Of a stretch of 50,219 nt of DNA, positions 19,446 to 29,195 are shown one piece after another (positions within the stretch are counted from its first letter, which is position 1; each line of letters opens with the position of its first letter). The stretch is from NCBI GenBank assembly GCA_902806415.1, contig CADCWN010000386.1:1-50219 (forward strand), read 5' to 3'. The translations under genes were made by a program, and so were the position numbers. The DNA is from an uncultured Thermomicrobiales bacterium. GTDB lineage: Bacteria > Chloroflexota > Chloroflexia > Thermomicrobiales > CADCWN01. The notes below the pieces were generated by a model. That model saw only the letters and a program-made list of their open reading frames with translations, ran no database searches and was not told the DNA's origin.

Positions 19446-19482
19446 AAGCCGCCCCGCGCAACAGCGTTGTGCGGGGCGGCTT
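19446..19482. terminator. Intrinsic terminator after ABC permease
   Basis: AAGCCGCCCCGCGCAAC-agc-GTTGTGCGGGGCGGCTT, one G:U. Confidence 0.85.
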
Positions 19483-19489
19483 GCGACGA

Positions 19490-19813
19490 TCACGCACCTT
19501 GCCATTGCGGTTCATCGAGGACCGGCGGTCGCAAGTCCCAATCGCGGTTCTCGACCGCATCCTTGTGGACGTTGATGTGGACCCCTTGCGCGTCCACGGC
19601 GGTGATCTGGCTGAACGGGATGTAGAGTGTCCGGCCAAGGCCGGTGACTCGCGCGCCGACCTGCAAATAGCCGATGCCGAAGCGCGCTTCCCCGCCGACC
19701 GGTTCGGAACGCAGCGTCTCCCCTTCCGCCTCAAGATAGATCCGATCGACCGCGCCGATCTCGACCCCATCGAGATCGACGACCCGCTGCTGTGGTGCCG
19801 GTGACTGCTCCAT
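19490..19813 (-). CDS. PRC-barrel/DUF2171-like small protein
   Basis: VVDLDGVEIGAVDRIYLEAEGETLRSEPV...LYIPFSQITAVDAQGVHINVHKD. Confidence 0.6.
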   Translation of the reverse strand: MEQSPAPQQRVVDLDGVEIGAVDRIYLEAEGETLRSEPVGGEARFGIGYLQVGARVTGLGRTLYIPFSQITAVDAQGVHINVHKDAVENRDWDLRPPVLDEPQWQGA

Positions 19814-19860
19814 GAATCACACCTCCTGACGGGCGAGGCGCACGAGGCGTGCTAGGCCGA

Positions 19861-19907
19861 CCCCTCCCCCGGCCCCTCCCGCTTCAGGGGAGGGGCCGGG
19901 GGAGGGG
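19861..19907. repeat. Long C-rich/G-rich hairpin
   Basis: CCCCTCCCCCGGCCCCTCCC-gcttca-GGGGAGGGGCCGGGGGAGGGG, perfect stem. Confidence 0.7.
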
Positions 19908-19916
19908 TTATCAGCC

Positions 19917-21023
19917 CTACACAGTGCCCACCGCGACCGGTCGCGCCGCCAGCGTCGCGAGGAAGCGGGCATTCTCCTCGGCGCTGCGGACGGTGATCCG
20001 CAGGTGGCCGGGGATGAGCGGGTGGCGCGCGAAGTTCCGCACCACCAGGCCGCGCCCTTCCAGCCAGCTATAGACCGCCTGGGCGGTCGCCGGATCGGGC
20101 CAGCGGGTCAGCAGGAAGTTCGTGACCGAGGGGTAGACGTGCGCCCCAGCCCCGCGCAGGGCGGCGGCGAACGGCTCGCGCTCGGCGACGATCGCCGCGA
20201 CGTGGGCGCGCATCCCGGCAAGGTCGCGCAGGGCGGCGGCGGCGACGCGCGCCGTCACCACACTGACGCTATTCGGCGGGCGCACCCGGTTCATCATCGC
20301 GGCGACCTCAGGCTGCGCCACCCCCCAGCCGAGGCGCATCCCGGCCAGCCCGAACCCTTTCGACATCGTCCGGACGATGATCAGGTTCGGGTGCGCGGCG
20401 ACCAGCGGGATCGCCGACCAGCCGTGGAACTCCGCGTAGGCTTCGTCGATCGCCACCATGCATGGCGCGGCGGCGATCAGGCGATTGATCGCCGCCGGGT
20501 CGGCGGGGTTGCCGGTCGGGCTGTTCGGGTTGCAGACGAAGATCAGCTTCGCCCCCTCGGCGGCGGCGAGGACCGCGTCGACATCGAGCGCGAACTCCGC
20601 GCCGAGCGGGACGGCGCGGACGGTCGCGCCGAGTTGGCGGGCGCAGATGGCGTACATCGAGTAGGTCGGGACGGAGATCACCGCCGCGTCGCCGTTGTCC
20701 AGGAACGTCTTGGTGAGCACGTCCAAGATCTCGTCGGCCCCGGCCCCGATCACCAGTTGGTCCTCGCCCACCCCGCAATACGGCGCGATCAGCGACGAAA
20801 GTTCGGCGTAGGCGGTGTCGAAATACTCGTTGGGGATCCGCTCCAGGCGCGCGGCCTCCATCGCCCGGTCCCAGGCGGCGGGCGGGAACGGCGACGTATT
20901 CAGATCGAAGCGGATCACGTCGCGCGGGTCCAATCCGTGGCGTGCGGCGACAACCTCGCTGGAGGCTTCCCACTCATACGGATCGAGATCGCGCACCGTC
21001 TGCCGGGCTAGTCGTTCGAGCAT
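19917..21023 (-). CDS. hisC: Histidinol-phosphate aminotransferase-like class I/II aminotransferase
   Basis: IRFDLNTSPFPP, FVCNPNSPTGNP, VAIDEAYAEFHG, RTMSKGFGLAGMRLGW. Confidence 0.85.
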   Translation of the reverse strand: MLERLARQTVRDLDPYEWEASSEVVAARHGLDPRDVIRFDLNTSPFPPAAWDRAMEAARLERIPNEYFDTAYAELSSLIAPYCGVGEDQLVIGAGADEILDVLTKTFLDNGDAAVISVPTYSMYAICARQLGATVRAVPLGAEFALDVDAVLAAAEGAKLIFVCNPNSPTGNPADPAAINRLIAAAPCMVAIDEAYAEFHGWSAIPLVAAHPNLIIVRTMSKGFGLAGMRLGWGVAQPEVAAMMNRVRPPNSVSVVTARVAAAALRDLAGMRAHVAAIVAEREPFAAALRGAGAHVYPSVTNFLLTRWPDPATAQAVYSWLEGRGLVVRNFARHPLIPGHLRITVRSAEENARFLATLAARPVAVGTV

Positions 21024-21251
21024 CGCAGGCCCCTCCTCTTGCCGAAGGAGTATACACCGACATGGGGGACGAACGATGATAAATCAACGATCGCGCCCGC
21101 TGACACGCCCCATTGCTCTCGGGCGTACGCGGCGCGGGGCGGGCGGCTCGTGATGAGCTGCCCGGCCCGCGCCTTGGACCTCCCTTGATCGCTCACTAGA
21201 CCGATGCGCGCTCGGCGCGTCCACCGCCGCTGTAATCGCTCCAGCGAATGA

Positions 21252-22169
21252 TCAAGCTGCGGTCGCCACCGCCCGCACTTCCGCTTCGACCGTCACCTCG
21301 CGCGGCGCGCCCCCGCGCACGATGCGAATCGTCACCGGCGTGCCATCCGGCGCTTCCGACAGACCCCAGGCGAGGTCGCCCGGCTCCTCGATCGCGTGGC
21401 CGTCGACCGCCAGCACGATATCGCCGGGCAAGAGGCCCGCGCGATCCGCCGGGCTGTCGGCGGCCACATCGACCAGGATCAGGGCCGCCTCCTGCGCGAT
21501 CCCGAGGCGCGCGGCCAGGGCGCGCGGCGTGGCGATCGGCTCGACGCGCACGCCGAGGATTCGCCGCGCCCGCCCGCCGATCAACCGCACCACCGTCGCG
21601 CTCGGCACCGCCAGCGCCGTGCGCGGCCCCATCACCATCGCGTTGATCCCGATCGTCTCGCCGCGCGCGTTGACCAGTGGCCCACCCGAGTTGCCCGGTC
21701 GCAACTCGATGTCGGCCAGGATCGCCTCGCGGAAGTGTCGACCGCCGCGCTCCTGCCCCTCGATCGGCCCGGTGCCGCTGTAGATCCCGAGCGTGGCCGC
21801 GCCCGGCACCCCGAGCGGGTGGCCGACCGCCATCACGATCTCGCCGACCCGCAGTGCGGTCGAGTCGCCCACCGGCAGCGCCGGCAACCCCCTGGCCTCG
21901 ATCCGGATCACCGCCAGATCGCGCTCGGGCAGGTTGGATACGACCGCGCCGGGGAACTCGCGCCCGTCGGTGAGGGTGACCCGCGCCCGCTCGCCCGGCA
22001 CGACGTGGTAGTTGGTGACGATCAGGCCATCCTCGTGCCAGATCGTCCCCGAGCCCGCGCCGCGCCCGTTGGTGATTCGCACCACCCCCGCGCGCACCCG
22101 CTCGGCCAGCGCCGCCAGCTCGCCCGCCAGCGCCCCGCCGATGGCCTGTGTTAATGTTGATACCATCAT
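21252..22169 (-). CDS. S1C trypsin-like serine protease with PDZ domain (HtrA-like), no signal peptide
   Basis: IVTNYHVV (His), PERDLAVIRI (Asp), LRPGNSGGPLV (Ser), PDZ LPGDIVLAVDG; start at 22169 or 22166. Confidence 0.92.
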   Translation of the reverse strand: MMVSTLTQAIGGALAGELAALAERVRAGVVRITNGRGAGSGTIWHEDGLIVTNYHVVPGERARVTLTDGREFPGAVVSNLPERDLAVIRIEARGLPALPVGDSTALRVGEIVMAVGHPLGVPGAATLGIYSGTGPIEGQERGGRHFREAILADIELRPGNSGGPLVNARGETIGINAMVMGPRTALAVPSATVVRLIGGRARRILGVRVEPIATPRALAARLGIAQEAALILVDVAADSPADRAGLLPGDIVLAVDGHAIEEPGDLAWGLSEAPDGTPVTIRIVRGGAPREVTVEAEVRAVATAA

Positions 22170-22181
22170 TTACTCCAGTGT

Positions 22182-22244
22182 GAAGTACGAAGTACGAAGT
22201 AGCGTGAGAAAAGGCACCGCTGCGTACTTCGTACTTCGTACTTC
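22182..22244. repeat. Inverted pair of heptamer arrays (GAAGTAC)x3 / (GTACTTC)x3
   Basis: GAAGTACGAAGTACGAAGTA...TACTTCGTACTTCGTACTTC, 20-bp perfect stem with ~22-nt loop. Confidence 0.95.
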
Positions 22245-22247
22245 CGC

Positions 22248-23171
22248 TTACTTCGCTTCTCCCGGCGTCACGCTCAGGTCCGTCGGCTGGCCGCCGCGCA
22301 GGATGCGCACCGGGATCGCCTGGCCGACCGGCTCCGTCGCCAGACCGGTACGAAGGTCGTCGAGGCTTTGCGTCGGCTGCCCGGCTAGCGCCACGATGAT
22401 GTCGCCGACCGTCAGGCCGCCCCGGGCCGCCGGGCCGTCATCCTCCACTGTCACCAGCAAGAGGCCCTGGTCCTGGCCGACACTCGCCTTCAGCGCCCCC
22501 GGCAGGGCGACCGGCTGCGCCCCGACGCCGAGGTAGCCGCGCGCGACCTTGCCGTGCGTCCCCAGGGTGGCGGCGATCCGCTCGACTTCCTCATTCGGGA
22601 TCGCCAGCGTCATCCCCCGCCCGAGGTGCGAGGAGAGGAGCCCGACGACCCGCCCGGAGGCATCGACCAGCGGCCCGCCGGAGAAGCCGGGAAACATCGG
22701 CGCGTCGCTGCTGATCAGCTTCGCGAAGCGTCGCCCACGCCCCCCTTCCCACGGCCCGCCGAGCGCGCTGACGATCCCGATCGTCGCGGCCAACTCGCCC
22801 GCGCGCCCCAGCGCCAGGACGATCGCGCCGACCCGCACCGCCTCTTGCGGCGCGCGCGGGGCCGGGGTCAGGGCCGCGCCCTCCACCTTCAGCACGGCCA
22901 GATCGCTGCCCGGATCGCGCCCGACCAGCTTGGCCGGGAGTTCGCGGCCATCCGGCGCGACGACCGTAATCTCCTCGTCGCGCTCGATCACATGGTTCGC
23001 ACTGACGATCGTCGCGCCGTTCCCATCGCTCGCCCAGACAATCCCGGTCGCCGGGAGTCGCCGCCGCGCGTTGATCCGCACGATCGACTGCCCGGCGGTC
23101 TGCACCGCGCCGGCCATCTCATCGGAGAGTTGCTGCAAGATCCCGCTCGCACTCACTGTCCCACTCATCAT
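22248..23171 (-). CDS. S1C trypsin-like serine protease with PDZ domain (HtrA-like), no signal peptide
   Basis: IVSANHVIE (His), PGSDLAVLKV (Asp), MFPGFSGGPLV (Ser), PDZ TVGDIIVALAGQPTQSLDDL. Confidence 0.9.
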   Translation of the reverse strand: MMSGTVSASGILQQLSDEMAGAVQTAGQSIVRINARRRLPATGIVWASDGNGATIVSANHVIERDEEITVVAPDGRELPAKLVGRDPGSDLAVLKVEGAALTPAPRAPQEAVRVGAIVLALGRAGELAATIGIVSALGGPWEGGRGRRFAKLISSDAPMFPGFSGGPLVDASGRVVGLLSSHLGRGMTLAIPNEEVERIAATLGTHGKVARGYLGVGAQPVALPGALKASVGQDQGLLLVTVEDDGPAARGGLTVGDIIVALAGQPTQSLDDLRTGLATEPVGQAIPVRILRGGQPTDLSVTPGEAK

Positions 23172-23413
23172 TCGCTCCTTCTACTGCTGATCGGTGCGCC
23201 TCGTGGTGGCCACTGCCACACCCTTGCGCCCTCGGTAAATAGAATACGCCTCGCGGCACGACCATCACACCGCCGGAACAGACGGATCGGCGGGCGCAAG
23301 ATGGGTGGGTGAGATACCTACCCGGTCGAGTGGGGCGGGGGTGGGGATCGATGTTTGGTGAGCAACTGCTGGCAAGGTGGTGGTCGCCTACTGAAGTCGG
23401 TGGCGACCTTAAA

Positions 23414-23531
23414 CGGGCTACGGCAGGCGGTTGAACCCTGTGACCCGGCACAGGACGAGACCGCGCCTGGGGGCGGCTCACGCCGCCACGAATACCGATG
23501 AACGGCACAATGACCGGCCTTCGCCGGTTAG
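23414..23531 (-). repeat. Modular hairpin element, copy D
   Basis: Minus strand: CTAACCGGCGAAGGCCGGT...TATTCGTGGCGGCGTGAGCCGCCCCCAGGCGCGG...TCACAGGGTTCAACCGCC. Confidence 0.7.
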
Positions 23532-23571
23532 GTTCGCCGATAGTCCGATCAAGTTCGCCACCACCATAAGT

Positions 23572-23613
23572 CGGCGCTAGGTGGCCTGCGGCCACGAAGT
23601 CCCTATGGGACTA
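23572..23613 (-). repeat. Modular hairpin element, copy E
   Basis: Minus strand: TAGTCCCATAGGGACTTCGTGGCCGCAGGCCACCTAGCGCCG. Confidence 0.75.
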
Positions 23614-23663
23614 TGCTGCCAATCTATTGCTCTTGCATCACAATGCCTCTGCACCCGTAGCCC

Positions 23664-23721
23664 GGCCTACTTGAGTAGGCTTTGTGGCCGCAGGCCACCT
23701 AGCGCCGGTTTCAACCGGCGA
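23664..23721 (+). repeat. Modular hairpin element, copy F (inverted relative to E)
   Basis: GGCCTACTTGAGTAGGCTTTGTGGCCGCAGGCCACCTAGCGCCGGTTTCAACCGGCG. Confidence 0.8.
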
Positions 23722-23949
23722 CACCCACGCCTCCCGATCGCCACCTCGCCCGATCAAGTCCCCGTTCATTGCAGCGTACGTTCGCGCCCTTCAGACCTTG
23801 ACTCCGCAGCCCCACCGTGGCACAGTTAATCGCGGGACGCACCCATCCGAGTGACCCGCGCGTTGTGTCCTATGGCGAGAGCGCGCGAGGCGCGGCATTC
23901 GCGGCGTCCGCAAGACCGGCCTGGTCAACTATCCCCAACCACAGGGAGC

Positions 23950-26301
23950 ATGCCCGTGACCCACCGCTCACCCTACTCCGCCCGTAATTTGCGCCGCGCC
24001 CAGCGCCCGCCACTCTGGCCCAAACTGCTGGCCGGGCTGATCGTCGTGCTGCTCCTCGCCGCCGGGGGGGTGGCGATCTATGCCTCGGGGCTGCGAGTCA
24101 ATATCTCGCGCGGCGACGCCACTGCGACGACCGGGGCAGCGCTGGGGGCGGGTGTCCCGGCGGGTGGCACGCCGACGACGGGGGTCGCCGCCGGTGGGAC
24201 CGCCCCGGCGGGCAACAGCGGCGCGGTGGGGGCGGCCCCGCCCACCGCGCTCCCGCTCGGCGGCACACCGGGCACGCCTGGCACGCCCGGAAGACCGGGG
24301 GCTGGCACGCCGGTCGGGGCGCTCAACGCCAGCGATCCTCGCTCGGTCGCCCAGGCGTACGCCGATCGCTGGAACAACAAAGACTACAGCGGGATGTACG
24401 ACCTGATCGGCGCGACCGAGCAGGCCAGCATAGCGCGCGACAAGTTCACCGCGCGCTACCAGGCGATCGTCACAGAAGCGGGGCTGGCCGAGGTCAAGGC
24501 GACGATCGGCGACGTGCCGAGCGGCACGACCCAACTCCCCTTGCGCGTGCAGATGCAATCGGCGCTCGTCGGGCCGATCGCCGAGGACAACACGATCACC
24601 ATGCGGCAGGAAGCTGACGGCTGGCGCGTCGCCTGGACCCCGTCGCTGATCTTCAAGGATCTCGGCGACGGGCTGATCCGCTTCAAGCCCGACCTGCCGA
24701 CGCGCGGGCGAATCCTCGACAGCAAGGGGCGACCGCTGGCGCAGCAGGGCCTGGTCACCCTCGTCGGGGTGGTCCCCAAGGATATCAAGGATGAGCCGAA
24801 TTTCCTCGCCGGCCTGAGCAAGGCGCTCGGGATCCCGCCCGAGAAGATCAAGGCGCAGTATGCCACCGCCGATCCGTCCTGGTTCGTGCCGATTAAGACG
24901 TTGCCGGAGCAGATCCCGGCGGAGACGAACGCCGCCTTCCAGACGCTGCCCGGCCTCGCCGTCCGCAAGGTGCCGGGCCGGGTCTACCCGCAGGGATCGC
25001 TGGCCGCGCACGTCATCGGCTATGTCGGCGAGATCAACGCCGAGGAGCTGAAGGATCTCGCGCCGAAGGGTTACATCGTCGGCGACGAGATCGGGCGCGC
25101 CGGCGTCGAGGCGTGGGGCGAGCAGTGGTTGGCCGGCAAGAAGGGCGGGCAACTCACGGTCGTCTCACAGCAGGAGGCGGTCCGCAAGGTGATCGCCGAG
25201 CGGAAGAGCGAACCGGCGGCCGACATCACCCTCACCATCAATACCGACATCCAGCGGGCGCTGGAAGAGAGCCTGGGCGACCGCGCCGCATCGGGCGTGA
25301 TCCTCGACCCGGCCAGCGGCGGGGTCATCGCGATGGGGTCGCACCCGACCTACGACCCGAACGGTTTCACCCTCGGCTTCGATGACGTCGCCCAGGCACG
25401 GCTCAACGACGAGGGGCTGCGCCCGCTCTGGGACCGTGCCAGGCAGTTCACCTACCCCTCCGGCTCGATCTTCAAGATCATCACCGCGACGGCGGGGGTG
25501 ACGAAGTTGGGGATGAACGGCAACACGGTCATCCCCTGCCCGGCGCAATACTCCCTGCCGGGCGCGTCGAACGTCTGGCGCGACTGGGCCTTCCCGAACA
25601 CCCAGGGCAATATGACCCTGCAGAACGCGATCACGCAGTCCTGCAACACCGTCTTCTACGAGATCGGGCGGCAGTTGGACGACATCGACCCGAATATCTT
25701 GCCGGAACTCTCGCGCGCCTTCGGCCTCGGCAAGCCGACCGGCCTGGAGGAACTGCCCGAGGCGGCGGGGGTCATCCCCGATCCGGCCTGGAAGCGCCAG
25801 ACGCTCAATGATGGCTGGTCCACCGGGGATGCGGTCAACCTGTCGATCGGGCAGGGTTTCTTCCTCACCACCCCGCTGCAGATGGCGAATATGTACAACG
25901 CGATCGCCAACGGCGGCACGCTCCTGCGCCCCTTCGTCGCGGCGAAGGTCGCCACGCCCGACGGCAAGATCTTGCGGAACGGCGAGCGCAAGGAGATCGG
26001 CAAACTGCCGGTCCCGCCCGAGACGATGCAGATGATCCACACGGCGATGAAGAATGTGGTCGCGGCCTCCAACGGCACGGCGCTCGACGCGTTCGTCGGC
26101 GTGCCGATCTCGGTGGCTGGGAAGACCGGCACGGCGGAGGTGCCGCCGAAGCCCGACCACGCCTGGTTCGCCTCGTTCGCCCCCGCGGACGCGCCGAAGC
26201 TGACGATCGTCAGCATGGTCGAGAACGGTGGGCGCGGCTCGCAGATCGCCGCCCCGATCGCCCGGCGCGTTGTCGATGTCTACGCGACCCTGGGGCCGTA
26301 G
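23950..26301 (+). CDS. Penicillin-binding protein (transpeptidase, NTF2-like/MecA_N N-terminal domain)
   Basis: N-terminal TM; DPRSVAQAYADRWNNKDYSGMYDLI; YPSGSIFK (SxxK), QSCNTVFYE (SxN), AGKTGTAE (KTG). Confidence 0.93.
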   Translation: MPVTHRSPYSARNLRRAQRPPLWPKLLAGLIVVLLLAAGGVAIYASGLRVNISRGDATATTGAALGAGVPAGGTPTTGVAAGGTAPAGNSGAVGAAPPTALPLGGTPGTPGTPGRPGAGTPVGALNASDPRSVAQAYADRWNNKDYSGMYDLIGATEQASIARDKFTARYQAIVTEAGLAEVKATIGDVPSGTTQLPLRVQMQSALVGPIAEDNTITMRQEADGWRVAWTPSLIFKDLGDGLIRFKPDLPTRGRILDSKGRPLAQQGLVTLVGVVPKDIKDEPNFLAGLSKALGIPPEKIKAQYATADPSWFVPIKTLPEQIPAETNAAFQTLPGLAVRKVPGRVYPQGSLAAHVIGYVGEINAEELKDLAPKGYIVGDEIGRAGVEAWGEQWLAGKKGGQLTVVSQQEAVRKVIAERKSEPAADITLTINTDIQRALEESLGDRAASGVILDPASGGVIAMGSHPTYDPNGFTLGFDDVAQARLNDEGLRPLWDRARQFTYPSGSIFKIITATAGVTKLGMNGNTVIPCPAQYSLPGASNVWRDWAFPNTQGNMTLQNAITQSCNTVFYEIGRQLDDIDPNILPELSRAFGLGKPTGLEELPEAAGVIPDPAWKRQTLNDGWSTGDAVNLSIGQGFFLTTPLQMANMYNAIANGGTLLRPFVAAKVATPDGKILRNGERKEIGKLPVPPETMQMIHTAMKNVVAASNGTALDAFVGVPISVAGKTGTAEVPPKPDHAWFASFAPADAPKLTIVSMVENGGRGSQIAAPIARRVVDVYATLGP

Positions 26302-26391
26302 CGGGACGCTTATCCTACTGATTGGCGTGCGATGGCGGGGTAGATTCATCATCCGCCCCGCCCTCAATCACGTAGCTATTATGGGAATACC

Positions 26392-27387
26392 GTGAGCGAG
26401 ATTAACGAAGCGATCACGGCATGGATACGGACGCAACACGGTGAGGGAGTACACCTCCTCGCTGTGCAGCCTCACACGAGCGGAGAGCAGGGCTACCCCG
26501 GCGCGACGCTGCGCTACTACGATGTCGATTACACGCTCCGTAACGTCACCGAGCGGGCTGTGCTCGTTACCAAGGAGGCGTCGCTCGTCGAGCGTCGCAC
26601 ACTCGCCTGGCTCAACAGACGTGACTTGCCTGCGCCGTTCAGTCACACCACCGATTTGGAGACGGACGCCCCGGTGCTCGTCTACCTGGAATATGCTGGC
26701 GATCCGGCACCTACAGAAGGACACGTACAGGGGGTCGCACGCTCCCTGGCGGCGATCCACCACAGCGCCCTCGGGCGTGGCGACGACCTCGCGTGGCTGC
26801 CGCGCGCTGACGCCGCCTTCCTCGCGGAGCGCGTGATCGACATTTGCTGGCGCAGGCCCTGGCGGCATTTGCTGACCGGCGAGGGCTACACCGACTGGTT
26901 CGATCGCCCACACCAGGCGGTCGCGTCCGACGTCGGCTTCTGTGCGGCATTCGCCGACACCACAACAGCAATCGAGGCGGTCGCCGCGCGTTTCCCCCGT
27001 GCGCTGACAACTATCGGAGAAGAGGCGGCCACGCTGACGCTCGTCCATACCGATCTCCACGGCGAACACATCCGCTGGCGAGGGAGCCGCGCCCGGATCA
27101 TCGACTGGGATCAGGCACGCTACGGGTCGCGCTATCTCGACTTGCCCAACCTGTTCTCGCGCGAGGAAGCCTTGCTCTACCACGACGCGCTGGCCGACCT
27201 CGGCCATACTATCCCGCGCGATACATTTTTGGCAGGCTATGACGCGGCGCGTCCCTATCCCGGCTTCAAGTACTTTGGCATCGGCCTCTGGAACTGGCAG
27301 CACGGCGATCCAACGCGTCGCCATAAGAATGTTCAATACTGGATCGATCTGGTCCTTGGTTCAGGGCGATACGGGTCGGAGCGGTAG
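26392..27387 (+). CDS. Phosphotransferase of the APH/choline-kinase fold
   Basis: LVHTDLHGEHIRW and IIDWDQARYGSRYLDLPNL; GTG start. Confidence 0.82.
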   Translation: MSEINEAITAWIRTQHGEGVHLLAVQPHTSGEQGYPGATLRYYDVDYTLRNVTERAVLVTKEASLVERRTLAWLNRRDLPAPFSHTTDLETDAPVLVYLEYAGDPAPTEGHVQGVARSLAAIHHSALGRGDDLAWLPRADAAFLAERVIDICWRRPWRHLLTGEGYTDWFDRPHQAVASDVGFCAAFADTTTAIEAVAARFPRALTTIGEEAATLTLVHTDLHGEHIRWRGSRARIIDWDQARYGSRYLDLPNLFSREEALLYHDALADLGHTIPRDTFLAGYDAARPYPGFKYFGIGLWNWQHGDPTRRHKNVQYWIDLVLGSGRYGSER

Positions 27388-27439
27388 GGGTGGGTCACTG
27401 AACCGCCCCTACCGGATCAAGGCGCTGTCCCCTCAGCTT

Positions 27440-28186
27440 TCACTCCCAGCGGAAGGTGCGCGCGGCGACCACGAGCGCGCCGACCGCCCAGGCGGCGAGG
27501 ACGAGCAGGGCGGAGAGCGGGAACGCCACATCGACGGTCAGCGCGGCGCGCAGCGCCTCGGTGAGGGCGGCGGCGGGCGAGAGGCGCGCGAGAGCGGCGA
27601 GGGGGCCGGGGAGGCGATCGAGCGGCAGGACCGCGCCGCTGATGATCAGGAAGAAGAGGTAGAGGGCGTTGGCCCCGGCCAGGGTCGCCTCGGCGCGCAG
27701 CGCCCCGGCCATCGCCAGCCCGATCCCGGCGAACGCGACCGTGCCGAGCGCGACGAGCAGCAGGGCGACGAGCGGTGCGCCCGCCGGCCGCCAGCCGTAG
27801 ACGGTCGCCGCGATCACGACCAGGACCACGACCTGCGCGATCTCCAGCGCCAGCACCGCCAGCGCCTTGGCGATCAGCAGGCCGCCACGCGGCAGCGGCG
27901 ACGCGCCCAGACGTTTCAGCACGCCGTAGTAGCGCTCGTAGGCGGTGGCGATCCCCAGGCTGACCATCCCGTTGGCGATGATCGCCAGCGCCAGCATCCC
28001 CGGCAGCAGGAAATCGACCGGGCGATCCGTCGTCAGCCCCGGCACGCCGAGCGCGGTGAAGAAGACGAGCAGCGCCACCGGCACGATCAGCGTGATCAGG
28101 ATATTCTCGCCGCGCCGCGCGGTCAGGAGCAGTTCGGCTCGGGTCTGCGCCCCGATCGAGCGCAGCAGCAGGGCACGATCGCTCAT
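27440..28186 (-). CDS. ABC-2 type transporter permease
   Basis: Six hydrophobic segments; immediately downstream of an ABC ATPase on the same strand. Confidence 0.88.
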   Translation of the reverse strand: MSDRALLLRSIGAQTRAELLLTARRGENILITLIVPVALLVFFTALGVPGLTTDRPVDFLLPGMLALAIIANGMVSLGIATAYERYYGVLKRLGASPLPRGGLLIAKALAVLALEIAQVVVLVVIAATVYGWRPAGAPLVALLLVALGTVAFAGIGLAMAGALRAEATLAGANALYLFFLIISGAVLPLDRLPGPLAALARLSPAAALTEALRAALTVDVAFPLSALLVLAAWAVGALVVAARTFRWE

Positions 28187-28188
28187 GA

Positions 28189-29154
28189 TCACTCCTCGCG
28201 CCCGGTCAGCCGCAGGAACAGCTCCTCCAGCGACCCCTCCCCGACGCGCAACTCGCGCAGGGTCACGCCCGCATCGCGCAGCCAGGCGGTGATCGCCGCC
28301 AGCGCGGCGGGCAACTCGGCAGGGATGGCCTCGATCGCGTAGGAGCCAGGCTCGACCTCGCGCGCCGCGCGCACGCCGGGCAGCCCGGCCAGGGCGGCGA
28401 TCGGCAGACCCGGCGACGCCAGCAGCCGCACCGCCCCCAACTCGGTCGCGCAGGTCAACTCCTGCGGCGTCCCGAGGGCGACCAAGCGCCCGTGGTCGAT
28501 GATCACGACTCGGTCGGCCAGGCGCTCGGCCTCGTCCAGCAGATGGGTCGTCAGGATGACCGTCGTGCCGTCGTCGCGCAACTCGCGCACGATCTCCCAG
28601 GTCGCCAGGCGGGCCTGCGGGTCCATGCCGGTCGTCGGCTCGTCGAGGAAGACCAGGGCCGGGCGACCGACGATCGCCAGCGCCAGCGCCAGCCGCCGCT
28701 TCTGACCGCCCGAGAGGCGGCGGCAGCGCGTCCGCGCCGCCGCGCGCAGCCCGACCCGATCGAGCAACTCCTCCGGGTCGAGCGGGTCGGGGAAGAAAGC
28801 GGCGTAGAGGCGCAGCACCTCGCGCGGGGTGAGCATCGGCTGCACGCCATCGGCCTGGAGCATCACCCCCATCCGCAGCTTCAACCGCCGCGCCTCGCGG
28901 ATCGGGTCGAGGCCCAGGACGCGCACGCTCCCCGCGTCGGGCGCGCGATACCCTTCCAGGATCTCGATCGTCGTCGTCTTCCCCGCCCCGTTCGGACCGA
29001 GGAGCGCGAAGACTTCACCCGGCGCGACGGCGAAGCTGAGGCCATCGACCGCCCGCGTCGCGCCGTACACCTTCACCAAGCCATCCACGACCACGGCGGG
29101 GGCGGATAGTCCTATCGCCTGCCTCGCCACTGTCGTGTCTTGCGCGCGTATCAT
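28189..29154 (-). CDS. ABC transporter ATP-binding protein
   Basis: GPNGAGKTTTIEIL, LSGGQKRRLALALAI, LVFLDEPTTGMDP. Confidence 0.95.
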   Translation of the reverse strand: MIRAQDTTVARQAIGLSAPAVVVDGLVKVYGATRAVDGLSFAVAPGEVFALLGPNGAGKTTTIEILEGYRAPDAGSVRVLGLDPIREARRLKLRMGVMLQADGVQPMLTPREVLRLYAAFFPDPLDPEELLDRVGLRAAARTRCRRLSGGQKRRLALALAIVGRPALVFLDEPTTGMDPQARLATWEIVRELRDDGTTVILTTHLLDEAERLADRVVIIDHGRLVALGTPQELTCATELGAVRLLASPGLPIAALAGLPGVRAAREVEPGSYAIEAIPAELPAALAAITAWLRDAGVTLRELRVGEGSLEELFLRLTGREE

Positions 29155-29195
29155 CCTTATCCCAACATTGCTACTGAAAGGCACTACACCTGGTC

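Noticed and set aside
22182-22244. CRISPR array
   Set aside because: Units are 7 bp with no spacers, and the second array is inverted; no cas genes seen.
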